This document shows positions 37,938-48,200 of a DNA stretch of 64,000 nt, piece by piece. The DNA is from Arthrobacter sp. EpRS71 (GTDB taxonomy: Bacteria > Actinomycetota > Actinomycetes > Actinomycetales > Micrococcaceae): NCBI RefSeq assembly GCF_001512285.1, contig NZ_LNUV01000002.1, positions 1 through 64,000 of the forward strand, in the 5' to 3' direction. How positions within the stretch are numbered: position 1 is the first letter of the stretch; every line of letters starts with the position of its first letter. Made by a program: the position numbers and the translations under genes. The notes beneath the pieces were generated by a model. That model did not search any database. It was not told the DNA's origin and saw only the letters and a program-made list of their open reading frames with translations.

Positions 37938-40679
37938 GTGGCATCACTAATCGAAAAACTTCTCCGCACGGGTGACAAAAAGACACTCAAGACACTGCGG
38001 AACTATGCCGATTCCATCAATGCCCTGGAAGACACTTTCAAGTCCTTCACGGACGCTGAAATCCGCGAGGAAACGGACCGGCTAAGGTCCCGCCACCAAG
38101 ACGGCGAAACCTTGGAAGCCCTCCTCCCGGAAGCCTTCGCCGCTGTCCGTGAGGCCTCCTCCAGAACGCTGGGCATGAGGCACTTCGATGTCCAGCTCAT
38201 GGGTGGCGCGGCCCTCCACCTGGGCAATATCGCGGAAATGAAAACGGGTGAAGGCAAGACCCTCGTTGCCACAGCTCCGGCCTACCTCAATGCGCTTTCC
38301 GGCAAAGGTGTCCACGTTGTCACGGTGAACGACTACCTCGCCGAATACCAGTCCGAACTCATGGGCAGGGTCTACCGTTTCCTTGGTCTTACCAGTGGCT
38401 GCATCCTGTCCAACCAGGACCCCACGGTGCGCAGGGAGCAGTACAACGCTGACATCACCTACGGAACCAACAACGAATTCGGCTTCGACTACCTGCGCGA
38501 CAACATGGCCTGGGATGCCAATGAACTGGTCCAGCGCGGACACAACTTTGCGATCGTGGACGAGGTCGACTCCATTCTGATTGACGAAGCACGTACACCG
38601 TTGATCATTTCGGGACCCGCGCAAGGAGATACCAACCGGTGGTACAGCGAATTCGCCAAGGTGGTCCTCCGTTTGCAGCCTGACGTCGACTACGAGGTCG
38701 ACGAGAAAAAGCGCACCGTGGGCGTGCTGGAAGCCGGTATTGAAAAGGTAGAGGACTACCTCGGAATCCAGAACCTCTACGAATCCGCTAACACGCCGCT
38801 GATCGGTTTCCTTAACAATGCGATCAAGGCCAAAGAACTTTTCAAGCGGGACAAAGACTACGTCATCCTCGACGGCGAGGTCCTGATTGTGGACGAGCAC
38901 ACCGGCCGAATTCTGGCTGGCCGTCGCTACAACGAAGGCATGCACCAAGCCATTGAAGCCAAGGAAAATGTAGAGATCAAGGCAGAGAACCAGACTCTCG
39001 CCACAGTGACGCTGCAGAACTACTTCCGCATGTACTCCAAGCTGGCCGGCATGACAGGTACTGCCGAGACCGAAGCCGCAGAGTTCATGAGCACCTACAA
39101 ACTCGGCGTCGTTCCCATCCCCACCAACCGCGACATGCAGCGCATCGACCAGTCGGACCTCGTCTACAAGAACGAGGTGGTGAAGTTCGATGCAGTTGTT
39201 CAGGACATCGCTGAACGGCATGAGAATGGCCAGCCTGTCCTTGTGGGTACCACCAGCGTTGAAAAGAGCGAATACCTCTCGAAGCTCTTGGCCAAAGAAG
39301 GCATCCGGCATGAGGTCTTGAACGCCAAGAACCACGCAAGGGAAGCGTCCATTGTGGCCCAAGCCGGGCGAAAGGGCGCAGTCACTGTAGCAACCAACAT
39401 GGCGGGCCGAGGCACTGACATTATGCTCGGCGGCAACGCCGAATTCACTGCAATTGCCGAACTCGCCAAGCGGGGACTGGATCCTGAGGAAAACTCGGAA
39501 GAGTACGAGGCCGCATGGCCGGAGGCGCTGGCTGCAGCCAAACAGGAGGTCAAGGACGAGCACGAAGAAGTCCTGGACCTCGGCGGACTGTATGTTCTTG
39601 GCACCGAGCGCCACGAATCCCGCCGGATCGACAACCAGTTGCGCGGCCGTTCCGGACGTCAGGGCGATCCCGGTGAATCGCGTTTCTACCTCTCTCTCAC
39701 GGACGACCTCATGAGGTTGTTCAACTCAGGTGCGGCCGAACGGCTGATGAACAGCTCCGTGCCTGACGACGTCGCACTGGAGTCCAAGCTCGTATCCCGT
39801 GCCATCGCATCGGCGCAAGGGCAAGTAGAGGGTCGCAACGCGGAGCAGCGCAAAAACGTCCTCAAATATGATGATGTTCTCAACCGCCAGCGCGAAGCAA
39901 TCTATGGTGACCGCCGTCGTATCCTTGAAGGCGATGACCTGCACGAAAAAGTCCAGTTCTTCCTGGAAGACACCATCAACTCACTCATTGATGCCGCCAC
40001 TGCCGAGGGATCAGGCGACGACTGGGACTACAACCAGCTGTGGACAAACCTGAAGACTCTGTACCCGGCAACCATTACTGCTGAGGACATCATTGAGGAA
40101 GCTGGAGGCAAGTCCAGGGTTACTGCAGAGTTCCTGAGGGAGGAAATCCTTTCGGACGCCCGGCTCGTTTACCTAGCACGCGAAGAGTCCATTGGCTCCG
40201 AGAGCATGCGCGAACTTGAGCGGCGGGTTGTGCTTTCTGTCCTTGGACGCAAATGGCAGGAACACCTGTACGAGATGGATTACCTCAAAGAAGGAATCGG
40301 GCTTCGTGCAATGGCCCAGCGTGATCCCCTGGTGGAATACCAGCGCGAAGGATTTGTCATGTTCCAGAGCATGATGGAAGCCATCCGTGAGGAAAGCATC
40401 GGGTTCCTCTACAACTTGGAAGTAGAGGTAACACCGGCCGAAGATGTGGTGGTGGCCGACGATTCTGCCTCCGGCGCGCACACTGAGCACCACGATCCTC
40501 AGATCCGCGCGGCGGGCCTTCAAGCGCCGGAAAAGCCCGCGCAGTTGCAGTACACCGCGCCCGGAGAAGACGGAGCGACTCAGACTCGCATTGAGGGCCG
40601 GGCATCGGGTCGCTCCGGCAATCCCGCCAAGGCAGCAAGCCAGGACCAGCGTAAGCAGGCCAAGAAGAAGCGTCGCTAG
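37938..40679 (+). CDS. secA: Preprotein translocase ATPase SecA
   Basis: A 913-residue SecA with Walker A TGEGKT at about 103-108, DEVD at 208-211, an intact preprotein cross-linking domain and a C-terminal linker. The Cys-rich zinc-binding tail of E. coli SecA is absent, and the protein ends with a Lys/Arg cluster, as is usual for actinobacterial SecA1. It drives export through SecYEG. GTG at 37938 is the start. Confidence 0.97.
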   Translation: MASLIEKLLRTGDKKTLKTLRNYADSINALEDTFKSFTDAEIREETDRLRSRHQDGETLEALLPEAFAAVREASSRTLGMRHFDVQLMGGAALHLGNIAEMKTGEGKTLVATAPAYLNALSGKGVHVVTVNDYLAEYQSELMGRVYRFLGLTSGCILSNQDPTVRREQYNADITYGTNNEFGFDYLRDNMAWDANELVQRGHNFAIVDEVDSILIDEARTPLIISGPAQGDTNRWYSEFAKVVLRLQPDVDYEVDEKKRTVGVLEAGIEKVEDYLGIQNLYESANTPLIGFLNNAIKAKELFKRDKDYVILDGEVLIVDEHTGRILAGRRYNEGMHQAIEAKENVEIKAENQTLATVTLQNYFRMYSKLAGMTGTAETEAAEFMSTYKLGVVPIPTNRDMQRIDQSDLVYKNEVVKFDAVVQDIAERHENGQPVLVGTTSVEKSEYLSKLLAKEGIRHEVLNAKNHAREASIVAQAGRKGAVTVATNMAGRGTDIMLGGNAEFTAIAELAKRGLDPEENSEEYEAAWPEALAAAKQEVKDEHEEVLDLGGLYVLGTERHESRRIDNQLRGRSGRQGDPGESRFYLSLTDDLMRLFNSGAAERLMNSSVPDDVALESKLVSRAIASAQGQVEGRNAEQRKNVLKYDDVLNRQREAIYGDRRRILEGDDLHEKVQFFLEDTINSLIDAATAEGSGDDWDYNQLWTNLKTLYPATITAEDIIEEAGGKSRVTAEFLREEILSDARLVYLAREESIGSESMRELERRVVLSVLGRKWQEHLYEMDYLKEGIGLRAMAQRDPLVEYQREGFVMFQSMMEAIREESIGFLYNLEVEVTPAEDVVVADDSASGAHTEHHDPQIRAAGLQAPEKPAQLQYTAPGEDGATQTRIEGRASGRSGNPAKAASQDQRKQAKKKRR

Positions 40680-40704
40680 CCGCGACCTTAACGGTCACCA
40701 AAAA

Positions 40705-40743
40705 GGGTGAAGCCCGGACTGAACGTCCGGGCTTCACCCTTTT
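40705..40743 (+). terminator. Rho-independent terminator after secA
   Basis: Perfect 15-bp stem (40705-40719 with 40725-40739), 5-base loop, TTTT tail. Lies between convergent secA and the Rv3235-like gene. Confidence 0.85.
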
Positions 40744-40773
40744 GTCTACCCGTTGCACCTCGGTCTGTTGGGC

Positions 40774-41196
40774 CTACCCGATTTCCAGTGCGGTAACCTG
40801 CCACACTCCATCCAGCCGTTCCAACCTCATGGCGACGGCGCGGCAACGATGCTCTTCCGCCACCACGATGCTTGCTTCACATATGGATTCAGAAATGGAA
40901 CAGACCCGGACAGAACGGACCATGGGACTTCGATGCGGTTGGGCAGTACCTCGGCTCCTGGCTGCATGCTTTCGCGTCAGTGCTGCCCGATGCTGGAGGG
41001 ACAAGTAGCATGCGGCATCCAGGGAACGGGAGAGTTGATGAACGGGACGGGTACCCGCCAGAACTTCAAGAGCAGCCTGTGCGATGCTCCGGGCAACAAG
41101 ACGGACGTCGATGTCCGGGCCGCCCTGGCCTGCCGCAGCCGTTGTGCGTTGTGTGCTCCGACGGCTCACTGGTCGGCTGGTTGTTGTAAGGGTCAT
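40774..41196 (-). CDS. Rv3235-like conserved protein
   Basis: A 140-residue protein resembling the mycobacterial Rv3235 family. DVRLVARSIAQAALEVLAGTRPVHQLSRSLD near the centre and a C-terminal RLERLDGVWQVTALEIG strand pair are the recognisable parts. Function unknown. I placed the start at the second of two nearby ATGs (41196) because GAGG is better spaced to it; ATG at 41202 is possible. Downstream is the secA terminator. Confidence 0.7.
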   Translation of the reverse strand: MTLTTTSRPVSRRSTQRTTAAAGQGGPDIDVRLVARSIAQAALEVLAGTRPVHQLSRSLDAACYLSLQHRAALTRKHAARSRGTAQPHRSPMVRSVRVCSISESICEASIVVAEEHRCRAVAMRLERLDGVWQVTALEIG

Positions 41197-41353
41197 AGTC
41201 ATACCTCAGGCATTCACTACATGAGCTGCAGCGTGGGGACGCTTTACTCGATGGCTTCTGCTGGGATGACACTAAAAATTGGCTTTGAGATGTGAAGGTT
41301 GTCCCTGAGCGGACATTTTGTGGAGAAATCGGGCGCTGACGGCCCCTGAACTG

Positions 41354-42130
41354 CTAGCTTGGTGCGGGCGGCTGAAGAATCTGCCCCGGAAGCAGGACGG
41401 CCGGGTCACTTCCAATGACGGTCCTGTTGGCGGAGTACCACCTGGGCCACGTCAGTGCGACATCAAGGTCCGTTGCGAAGGGTCCCAGTCTGGAGGCCGC
41501 AATGGACCACAGTGAGTCGCCATCCTTGACCACCACGGCTGCCTCTCCAGACAGGGTGGTTGTTCGTGTGGACTGGCGGCTAAGGAGCCCCGGATCAATC
41601 ATGGGGGGCTGAGGTTGCCAGCGCGGATCATGTATCCGGACATCCGACGCGTGGCCGTCGTCAATATAAGGCGGGACAGAACCCGCACGATCCAACGAGG
41701 TGGGCTTCCACGCCGCTTGCGCAGGCGCCACTTTGTGAGGCACGGCGCTATGCCAGCTTGGTTCCGGTGGTGCGGCATCCGCTTGGGCAGCCCCCGCGGC
41801 CATGATATTCAAGCTCATGACAGCCGCAGCGAGCCGCAACATGAAGCCAGGGCTGAACTTGGACAGAAGATCGGCACTTTTCCTGTGCCCGATACGGTGC
41901 AACACCGACGCCGAGAAGGCGATGAGAAAGGTCAGCGCCCACCAGCTCACCACCGAAAGTCCTACGGCGCTGGCGAAAAAGCCGACAAGATGTTCGAAGG
42001 TGAAGTGCTGGCGGTGCCGCTCAGCAGCCTGCCATTGCGCAAAGAGCGAATTGCCCACAAGTGCCAGGGACAGGCCCAGGCCAAGAACAAACGCTGCAAG
42101 GGCGTAGTCACTTCGCGATGCTTTTACCAT
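41354..42130 (-). CDS. Membrane protein with C-terminal LysM domain
   Basis: A 258-residue protein with three to four hydrophobic helices in the first half, a Pro/Ala-rich region and a C-terminal LysM module containing VVKDGDSLWSIAASRLGP. It is a candidate cell-wall-binding protein. It is transcribed in the same direction as the Rv3235-like gene, 157 bases away, and divergently from the Sm-like gene. ATG at 42130. Confidence 0.75.
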   Translation of the reverse strand: MVKASRSDYALAAFVLGLGLSLALVGNSLFAQWQAAERHRQHFTFEHLVGFFASAVGLSVVSWWALTFLIAFSASVLHRIGHRKSADLLSKFSPGFMLRLAAAVMSLNIMAAGAAQADAAPPEPSWHSAVPHKVAPAQAAWKPTSLDRAGSVPPYIDDGHASDVRIHDPRWQPQPPMIDPGLLSRQSTRTTTLSGEAAVVVKDGDSLWSIAASRLGPFATDLDVALTWPRWYSANRTVIGSDPAVLLPGQILQPPAPS

Positions 42131-42150
42131 TTAAAGCCCCAATGCTTCAT

Positions 42151-42170
42151 TTGATGCACTTTGATGCAGT
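42151..42170 (+). repeat. Two tandem 10-bp repeats in divergent promoter region
   Basis: Two copies of TTGATGCA followed by C/G-T at 42151 and 42161, in an AT-rich region between the LysM and Sm-like genes. One helical turn apart, as protein-binding repeats often are. Confidence 0.4.
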
Positions 42171-42267
42171 TTGCTGTAGTTCACCCATTCTGAACTTATT
42201 TGCTATATCTTGTCCAGTTGCAACCCTGATGTACCTTACGGAGTGGCCGCACATCCTTCATGCAGCC

Positions 42268-42273
42268 TAGTCT
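42268..42273 (+). promoter_or_regulatory. -10 element of the Sm-like gene, leaderless type
   Basis: TAGTCT, 6 bases, then ATG at 42280. Confidence 0.5.
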
Positions 42274-42279
42274 GGCCAC

Positions 42280-42867
42280 ATGAGATGGGACTCTCTCTTT
42301 AGGGATTTGGAAGGACAATTCTCGGCTGGGCGCGCCTTGGAGGCCGAGTCCGAGATCACGGAGCGGGCGAGGGTTGAGCTTGCAGGCATTCACTTAGGTG
42401 ACCGTCTCCGTGGAGTCCTCGGAGCGGAGATCAAAATTGGGTTGATTGACGGCAGCCTTGTTCGCGGCCGGCTGAGCCATGTTGGAGGCGAATGGCTGGT
42501 GCTGACGGAGCACGGGAGACAGTGGCTACTGCCTTACGACTCCGTGGTGTCTTACCAGGGTCTGGGGAGGGTGGCGCTAAAACCCGAGTCGCGGATACGG
42601 CAGTCGTTGGGTATTGCCTCTGCGCTGAGGGCCTTGGCCAAGGACCGCTCTGAAGTAATCGTTCATCTGAAGGTGGCGGCAGGCGATGGATACAAGTTGC
42701 AAGGAGTCATCGACAGGGTTGGCCGGGACTACTTTGACCTCGCGGTCGTCCAGCATGGCGAGGTTCGCCGGGCCGGCAATGTGGCGGCGGTAATGACCAT
42801 CCCTTTCAGTTCACTGGCAGCGCTTTGCTCGGCGGGTAACCAGGACCTCAGGAGTGGGCGCGATTAA
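42280..42867 (+). CDS. Hypothetical protein with two Sm-like repeats
   Basis: A 195-residue cytoplasmic protein. Residues about 48-95 (with IKIGLIDGSLVRGRLSHVGG) and 124-180 (with YKLQGVIDRVGRD) each resemble a short Sm/Lsm-like beta barrel, though identity is low and this is my inference from pattern. Function is unknown. It is transcribed from a leaderless-type promoter. Its stop codon overlaps the convergent helix-turn-helix gene stop in a TTAA at 42864-42867. Confidence 0.6.
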   Translation: MRWDSLFRDLEGQFSAGRALEAESEITERARVELAGIHLGDRLRGVLGAEIKIGLIDGSLVRGRLSHVGGEWLVLTEHGRQWLLPYDSVVSYQGLGRVALKPESRIRQSLGIASALRALAKDRSEVIVHLKVAAGDGYKLQGVIDRVGRDYFDLAVVQHGEVRRAGNVAAVMTIPFSSLAALCSAGNQDLRSGRD

Positions 42868-43085
42868 GACCGGCTGGTTTTGGCTTTGGTCTCCTCGATC
42901 ATGCGGCCGGCTTCTGCATACCGATCCTCAATATATTGCTCCAGCATCTTTTCTTCGATGCGCCACTGTCCCCGGCCACCCACTTGGATGGCTTTCAGTT
43001 CGCCGCTTCGAACCAATGCATAAGCCTGAGGCGAATTGATCTGTAGTTGTTCTGCGACGTCCGCAAGAGTCAAGAATCGGGGCAT
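42864..43085 (-). CDS. Small excisionase/BldC-like helix-turn-helix protein
   Basis: A 73-residue protein with a MerR-like winged helix-turn-helix: FLTLADVAEQLQINS as the recognition unit and GGRGQWRIEE as the wing. It resembles BldC and excisionase-family regulators in size. ATG at 43085 matches the family start; an ATG at 43130 adds 15 residues and is possible. The target is unknown. A perfect DnaA box lies 37 bases upstream. Confidence 0.8.
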   Translation of the reverse strand: MPRFLTLADVAEQLQINSPQAYALVRSGELKAIQVGGRGQWRIEEKMLEQYIEDRYAEAGRMIEETKAKTSRS

Positions 43086-43122
43086 GGCTTCATTTTGCCA
43101 CCGTTGCTTCCGTTTGGTGTAG

Positions 43123-43131
43123 TTATCCACA
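43123..43131 (+). other. Perfect DnaA box
   Basis: TTATCCACA between the HTH and CpaB-like genes. Not clustered with other boxes. Confidence 0.4.
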
Positions 43132-43240
43132 GTTTCGGCCTCTTTGATGCTGATGGCTTTGGCTCAGCGAAAATCCGCCGGTAAGAATGAGGGGGCAGGT
43201 GCGTCCGCCATGCCGTAACTCCTAGCGGGGGAGCAGGAAA

Positions 43241-43885
43241 ATGGATAAAAGTGTCAGCGTCGCCGCCGCGAGGCTCAAGAAACCGTCGTGGAAAGATCCC
43301 CGGCTTCTTATCGGCGTGCTGCTGGTCCTGGGGTCTGTCGCCGGCGTCATTTCATTAGTAGGTACCGCAGACAGGACAACGCAGGTCTTCGCAGCCCGGG
43401 AAGACATCGCGGTAGGCCAGGTGGTGACGGAGTCGGACCTGGCCATTGTCAAGGTCCGATTGGATGAGGTCGAGGCCGGTTATGTGACAGTGGAGCGTGG
43501 GCTCACAGAAAGCAGAGTTGCACTGCAGCGGGTGGCAAAGAACCAGTTGGTTCCTCGGGAAAGCCTGGGGGTCGCCGACGCGTTGGACCGCAAACCGGTA
43601 GCTATTGCCTTGGACGAAGAACTCCCCGCGCAGGCCGTTCCAGGCTCCAGGGTAGACGTCTGGGTCTCGATGCCGGGCGTCAGCAGAGCCTTTGAAGAAC
43701 CGGAAATGCTTCTGCCGAGCGCAGAAATCGCCGGGATCAGCACCGGAAGTACCACCCTGGGCTCCGCCAAAACAACTGTGGTGATGGTGCTGGTGACGGA
43801 CGCACAGATGCCAAAACTGCTGGGTGCTCAGGCGAACAAGGCCAAGATCTCCGTCGTATGGAATCCCGCAGGAGTGGTCCGATGA
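43241..43885 (+). CDS. SAF-domain protein, CpaB-like
   Basis: A 214-residue protein with one membrane helix (about 23-42) and an SAF domain about 50-115, as in the pilus assembly protein CpaB/RcpC. No other Tad pilus genes accompany it here. GGAGCAGG precedes ATG. The stop overlaps the start of the CpaE-like gene (ATGA). Confidence 0.75.
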   Translation: MDKSVSVAAARLKKPSWKDPRLLIGVLLVLGSVAGVISLVGTADRTTQVFAAREDIAVGQVVTESDLAIVKVRLDEVEAGYVTVERGLTESRVALQRVAKNQLVPRESLGVADALDRKPVAIALDEELPAQAVPGSRVDVWVSMPGVSRAFEEPEMLLPSAEIAGISTGSTTLGSAKTTVVMVLVTDAQMPKLLGAQANKAKISVVWNPAGVVR

Positions 43886-45186
43886 GCATCCCTGTTGTTA
43901 CCGTCGGCTCGGCGCAGGAGGCTGTCGTGGGCGGGTTGGAGCGCTTGCACGGCCCCGTCACTGTGGTTCGCCGTTGTTCGGAGCTGGCTGAACTCATTGC
44001 TGCTTGCCAAAGTGGCCTCGCGGTGGCCGCTGTAATATCGGAAGGTTGCGAGGAACTCACCACCACGATGGTTGATCGTCTCGGGGCGGTGGGCGTCTCC
44101 ATTATTGCCCTCACGGATGATCCAGTCGAAGCTAAACGGCTCTCCGCCATAGGTGCCATGCCGGCTCTGACTGGCATTGAGGCGACTGACTTGGCGGCCA
44201 CAATATCGGAGGCTGTCGGCCGTGGGAGTCGGAGATCCTTGGCCCGGGACGCCGGATTTTCGGATCCGGGGGCAGACCTGCGCCTCACACCGGTGTCGGA
44301 CCCTGTGGATGAGGAAGCGCCGAAGGGGGAGGGGCAGGTCCTCGCCGTCTGGGGGCCGATTGGCGCCCCCGGAAGGACGTTCCTTGCCGTCAACATTGCT
44401 GCGGAGTTGGCTGCCGACGGCAAGTCGGTCATTCTCGTGGACGCAGACACTTACGGCGCAAGTGTGTCGGCCATGCTGGGTCTCTTGGATGAGTCGGCGG
44501 GACTGGCGCAGGCTTGCCGGCTGGCAGACCAAGGCCTGCTTGATGTTGAAGCCCTCACGGCCGTGGCGATTCCCGTCTTCACCAAGGGCGGGACCTTTAG
44601 AGTCCTTACGGGTACCACCAGGGCGGATCGATGGACTGAACTCAGGGCGGGGGCTGTCTCAAGTGTGCTGGAAGCGGCCCGGCAATTGGCGGATCACGTT
44701 GTGGTGGACACAGGGTTCTGCCTGGAATCTGATGAAGAGCTAAGCTTCGACACCTTGGCTCCGCGTCGGAATGCAGCCGCCCTTCGCAGCTTGGAGCTGG
44801 CTGATGTTGTGTTCGCCATAGGGGCCGCGGATGCGATTGGCGTGCCGCGGTTGGTGCGTGGACTGGCAGAGCTTGAGGCTGCGGTTCCCGAAGTATCTCC
44901 CCGCGTCGTGTTGAACAAGGTTAAGCGCGCAGCCGTGGGGCATTCGCCGAGGCAGCAATTAGACGATGCGTGGGTCCGATATGGCCCGGGCGTGGGAGTG
45001 GATGCCTACCTGCCAGCTGACCCTGTGGCATGCGATGCGGCGTTGTTATCCGGATCGGTCCTGCTGGAGATAGCGCCCGACTCGCCTCTGCGGACAGCGA
45101 TAGCAGCTTTGGTTTGTGCACCTGTCCATCAAAAACGCCATTCCTTTGGCCGAAGTATTAGAGCCTTGCACCTACTAAAGCGCTAG
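43882..45186 (+). CDS. CpaE/MinD-like ATPase-like protein with degenerate Walker A
   Basis: A 434-residue protein. An N-terminal receiver-like region (1-115) precedes a SIMIBI/ParA-MinD-type domain from about residue 150. The Walker A position reads GPIGAPGRT (158-166), so the deviant KGGxGKT motif lacks its lysines, with Arg165 in place of the catalytic one; LVDADTYG supports Walker A'/B geometry. It may bind rather than hydrolyse ATP. Its start overlaps the SAF-domain gene, pointing to a joint role as in Tad/CpaE pairs. Confidence 0.75.
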   Translation: MSIPVVTVGSAQEAVVGGLERLHGPVTVVRRCSELAELIAACQSGLAVAAVISEGCEELTTTMVDRLGAVGVSIIALTDDPVEAKRLSAIGAMPALTGIEATDLAATISEAVGRGSRRSLARDAGFSDPGADLRLTPVSDPVDEEAPKGEGQVLAVWGPIGAPGRTFLAVNIAAELAADGKSVILVDADTYGASVSAMLGLLDESAGLAQACRLADQGLLDVEALTAVAIPVFTKGGTFRVLTGTTRADRWTELRAGAVSSVLEAARQLADHVVVDTGFCLESDEELSFDTLAPRRNAAALRSLELADVVFAIGAADAIGVPRLVRGLAELEAAVPEVSPRVVLNKVKRAAVGHSPRQQLDDAWVRYGPGVGVDAYLPADPVACDAALLSGSVLLEIAPDSPLRTAIAALVCAPVHQKRHSFGRSIRALHLLKR

Positions 45187-45243
45187 GCTCACCATGTGGG
45201 CTGCAGAGTCGCAGCAATCAACATGTGATGGAGGCGTTTGTCG

Positions 45244-48200
45244 ATGTCGTCAGGATCCAGCGTGGAGGATCGGTCCGATGCAACAGTTGTCCGTGAAGGG
45301 TTCTTCGGTGACTACTATGAACACCTCGCAGAGGAGGATTCCCGAGCGTATTCGCCTGAACTCTTGATTGCGCGGGCAACCAAGCACAGGGACGTCGCCC
45401 AGTCCCGTCTGCCCGGAAATGCCGTCGTCCAAATCGCCGGCGAACCCGAGCGGAGCGTCGTTTACATCGTCACCGACGACATGCCGTTCCTCGTCGACTC
45501 CGTCAATGCAGAATTGGTTCGCCAAAACTGTGCAATCCGTTTGGTCATGCACCCCTTGTTCGTGGTCACCCGTGATCGGGAATCAGGCGAGCTCAACCGT
45601 ATCTCCCGGGTCCCCTCCAATGTGGGTATTTCCAGCGGCGATACCGCAGCACTACCCAGCATTGCCCATCTCCTGGGCGATGGCGATAACGCCTCGCACA
45701 TGGAGTCATGGATAGCGGTCGAAATTGACCGGGTTAGTGATGATGCACGGGAGGAATTAATCGCAGGGCTCCAGCGCGTCCTCGGCGATGTCAGGGCGGC
45801 GGTGGAGGACTGGCCAAAGATGCGAAGCAAGGCGCTCGAGCTGGCCGAGGCCTTGGGTGGCGTCACCCACCCTGAGCAAGTGGCCGAACTCAGGCAGGCA
45901 CAGGACCTTTTGCGTTGGCTGGACAACGGAAACTTCACTTTCCTCGGCTACCGTGAATACGACCTCGTGGATGAGAACGGCGAGGATGTGCTCCAGCTCC
46001 GTGAAGACAGCGGCCTGGGCCTTCTGCGCGCGGGCGACACCACCCGTCAAGTTCAGCATCTCACTGATGCCGGCCGTAAGCGCGCACGGGAGAAGCGTGC
46101 CTTGGTGATTACCAAGGCGAATTCGCGCTCCACTGTGCACCGCCCCGCCTATCTCGACTACATCGGTGTTAAGAGCTTTGATGCGTTGGGCAACGTCAAC
46201 GGGGAACGCCGTTTCATCGGACTGTTCGCCACGAGTGCTTACACCGGATCTGTGCGCAGCATCCCGATCGTTCGGGACAAGGTGGACGCCGTCCTTCGGA
46301 ATGCCGGGTTCCCCATTGACTCCCACTCTGGCAAGGACCTCTTGGGAATCCTTGAGACGTACCCCCGCGACGAACTCTTCCAGATCGAAATTCCGGACCT
46401 TGCGGCGACAGCCACCGGGATCCAGCGACTCCAAGAGCGCCGGCGCACCAAGCTGTTCCTGCGCCCGGACATCTATGGCCGGTTCATGTCCGCGGTGGTC
46501 TACCTGCCCCGTGACCGGTACACCACCAGTGTTCGCCTTCGCATCGAGCAGGAACTTCGCGAAACCTTCCACGCCGAGACCATTGACTATGAGGCCCGGA
46601 TCACTGAGTCTGCTTTGGCGCGTGTTTTCTTCAGGATCAGGTTGCCCCGCACTGCTGAACTGGCGGAAGTAGACGTACAAGAGCTGGAACACCGGCTGAT
46701 GCGTGCGTCCCGGTCCTGGAGCGAAGGTATCTCTGAGGTTCTCCGCGAGCACCGCTCTTCCGCCGACGCCGATGTTCTGTCTGCGCTATGGGCCGAGGCA
46801 TTCCCTGCGGGGTACCGCGTCGATTACGAAGTGGAAGACGCTCTTGAAGACATTGAACGCTTCGAGAAATACGGGGCGGAGGCAGAGCGGGCAGGACTGG
46901 TCACCAAGCAGACAAAGCCCGGTGTCCACGTGTATCTTCCCGAGGGTGCCGGAGAGGCTTTGGAAGAGGACGCCCGGGTCAAGCTGTACCTGATGGAGCC
47001 CAAGAGCCTCAGCCAGATCCTTCCTTACTTCCACAATCTTGGCCTTGAGGTCCTGGATGAGCGGCCCTTCGAAATTGAAACCTCAGATCACCGGGACTTC
47101 TTCCTGTACGATCTCGGACTCAAATACCCTGCCGGCGTCGACCCCGTGGCCACGGGAGACCTTCTGAGCGACTCCTTCGGCGCAGCCATCACGGGCGCTG
47201 TCGAGTCGGACAACTTTGACCGGTTGGTGCTCCGTGAAGGAATCCACTGGCGTCAAGTGGTGGTGCTCCGTGCCTATGCCAAGTACATGCGGCAGATGGG
47301 CAACACCAACTCCTTCGGATTCATCGCTGACACGCTCCTGGGCAATCCGGATGTTGTGCGGGGGCTCAACGAGCTCTTCTCCGCGCGCTTCGATCCCACT
47401 GTTGCTGAAGGGCAGCGGTCAGAACGCCAAGGTGCGGCGCGGGCAGCCCTCGCGGAGTCGATTGAGCAGGTGGCCACGTTGGACGCCGATCGCGTCCTGC
47501 GCACCTTCGTGAACCTTATCGAGTCGACTCTGCGGACCAATTACTACCAGAACAAGGAATACCTCAGCTTCAAGCTGGACCCCACCTCGATTGATGGACT
47601 TCCCTTCCCGCGCCCGATGTACGAGATCTGGGTTTACTCTCCCCGGGTTGAAGGCGTGCATTTGCGGTTCGGCAAGGTAGCCCGTGGTGGACTTCGCTGG
47701 TCCGATCGTCGCGAGGACTTCCGGACCGAGATTCTGGGCTTGGTCAAGGCACAGACGGTCAAGAATGCCGTCATCGTTCCTACTGGCGCAAAGGGAGGTT
47801 TCTTCGCCAAGAAGCTTCCCAATCCGGCAGTGGACCGGGCCGCTTGGATGGCCGAAGGAATCGAGAGCTACAAGACTTTCATTCGAGGCCTGCTGGACAT
47901 CACGGACAACCTGGTTACGTCAGCAGACGGCGAAAGGCTCGTGCCGCCGTCGGACGTTGTCCGGCATGACGGTGACGACTCGTACCTGGTGGTGGCAGCC
48001 GATAAAGGTACGGCTACGTTCTCCGACACCGCCAATGGCCTGGCCGCCGACTATGGCTTCTGGCTCGGTGACGCGTTTGCCTCGGGCGGATCGGTGGGTT
48101 ACGACCACAAGGCCATGGGCATCACGGCACGCGGCGCCTGGGAATCAGTCAAGAGGCATTTCAGTGAGCTTGACCTCGACACCCAGACCGAGGAATTCAC

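Noticed and set aside
38082..39614. Long minus-strand open frame of about 510 codons
   Set aside because: Lies wholly opposite secA; a codon-bias shadow with no recognisable domain.
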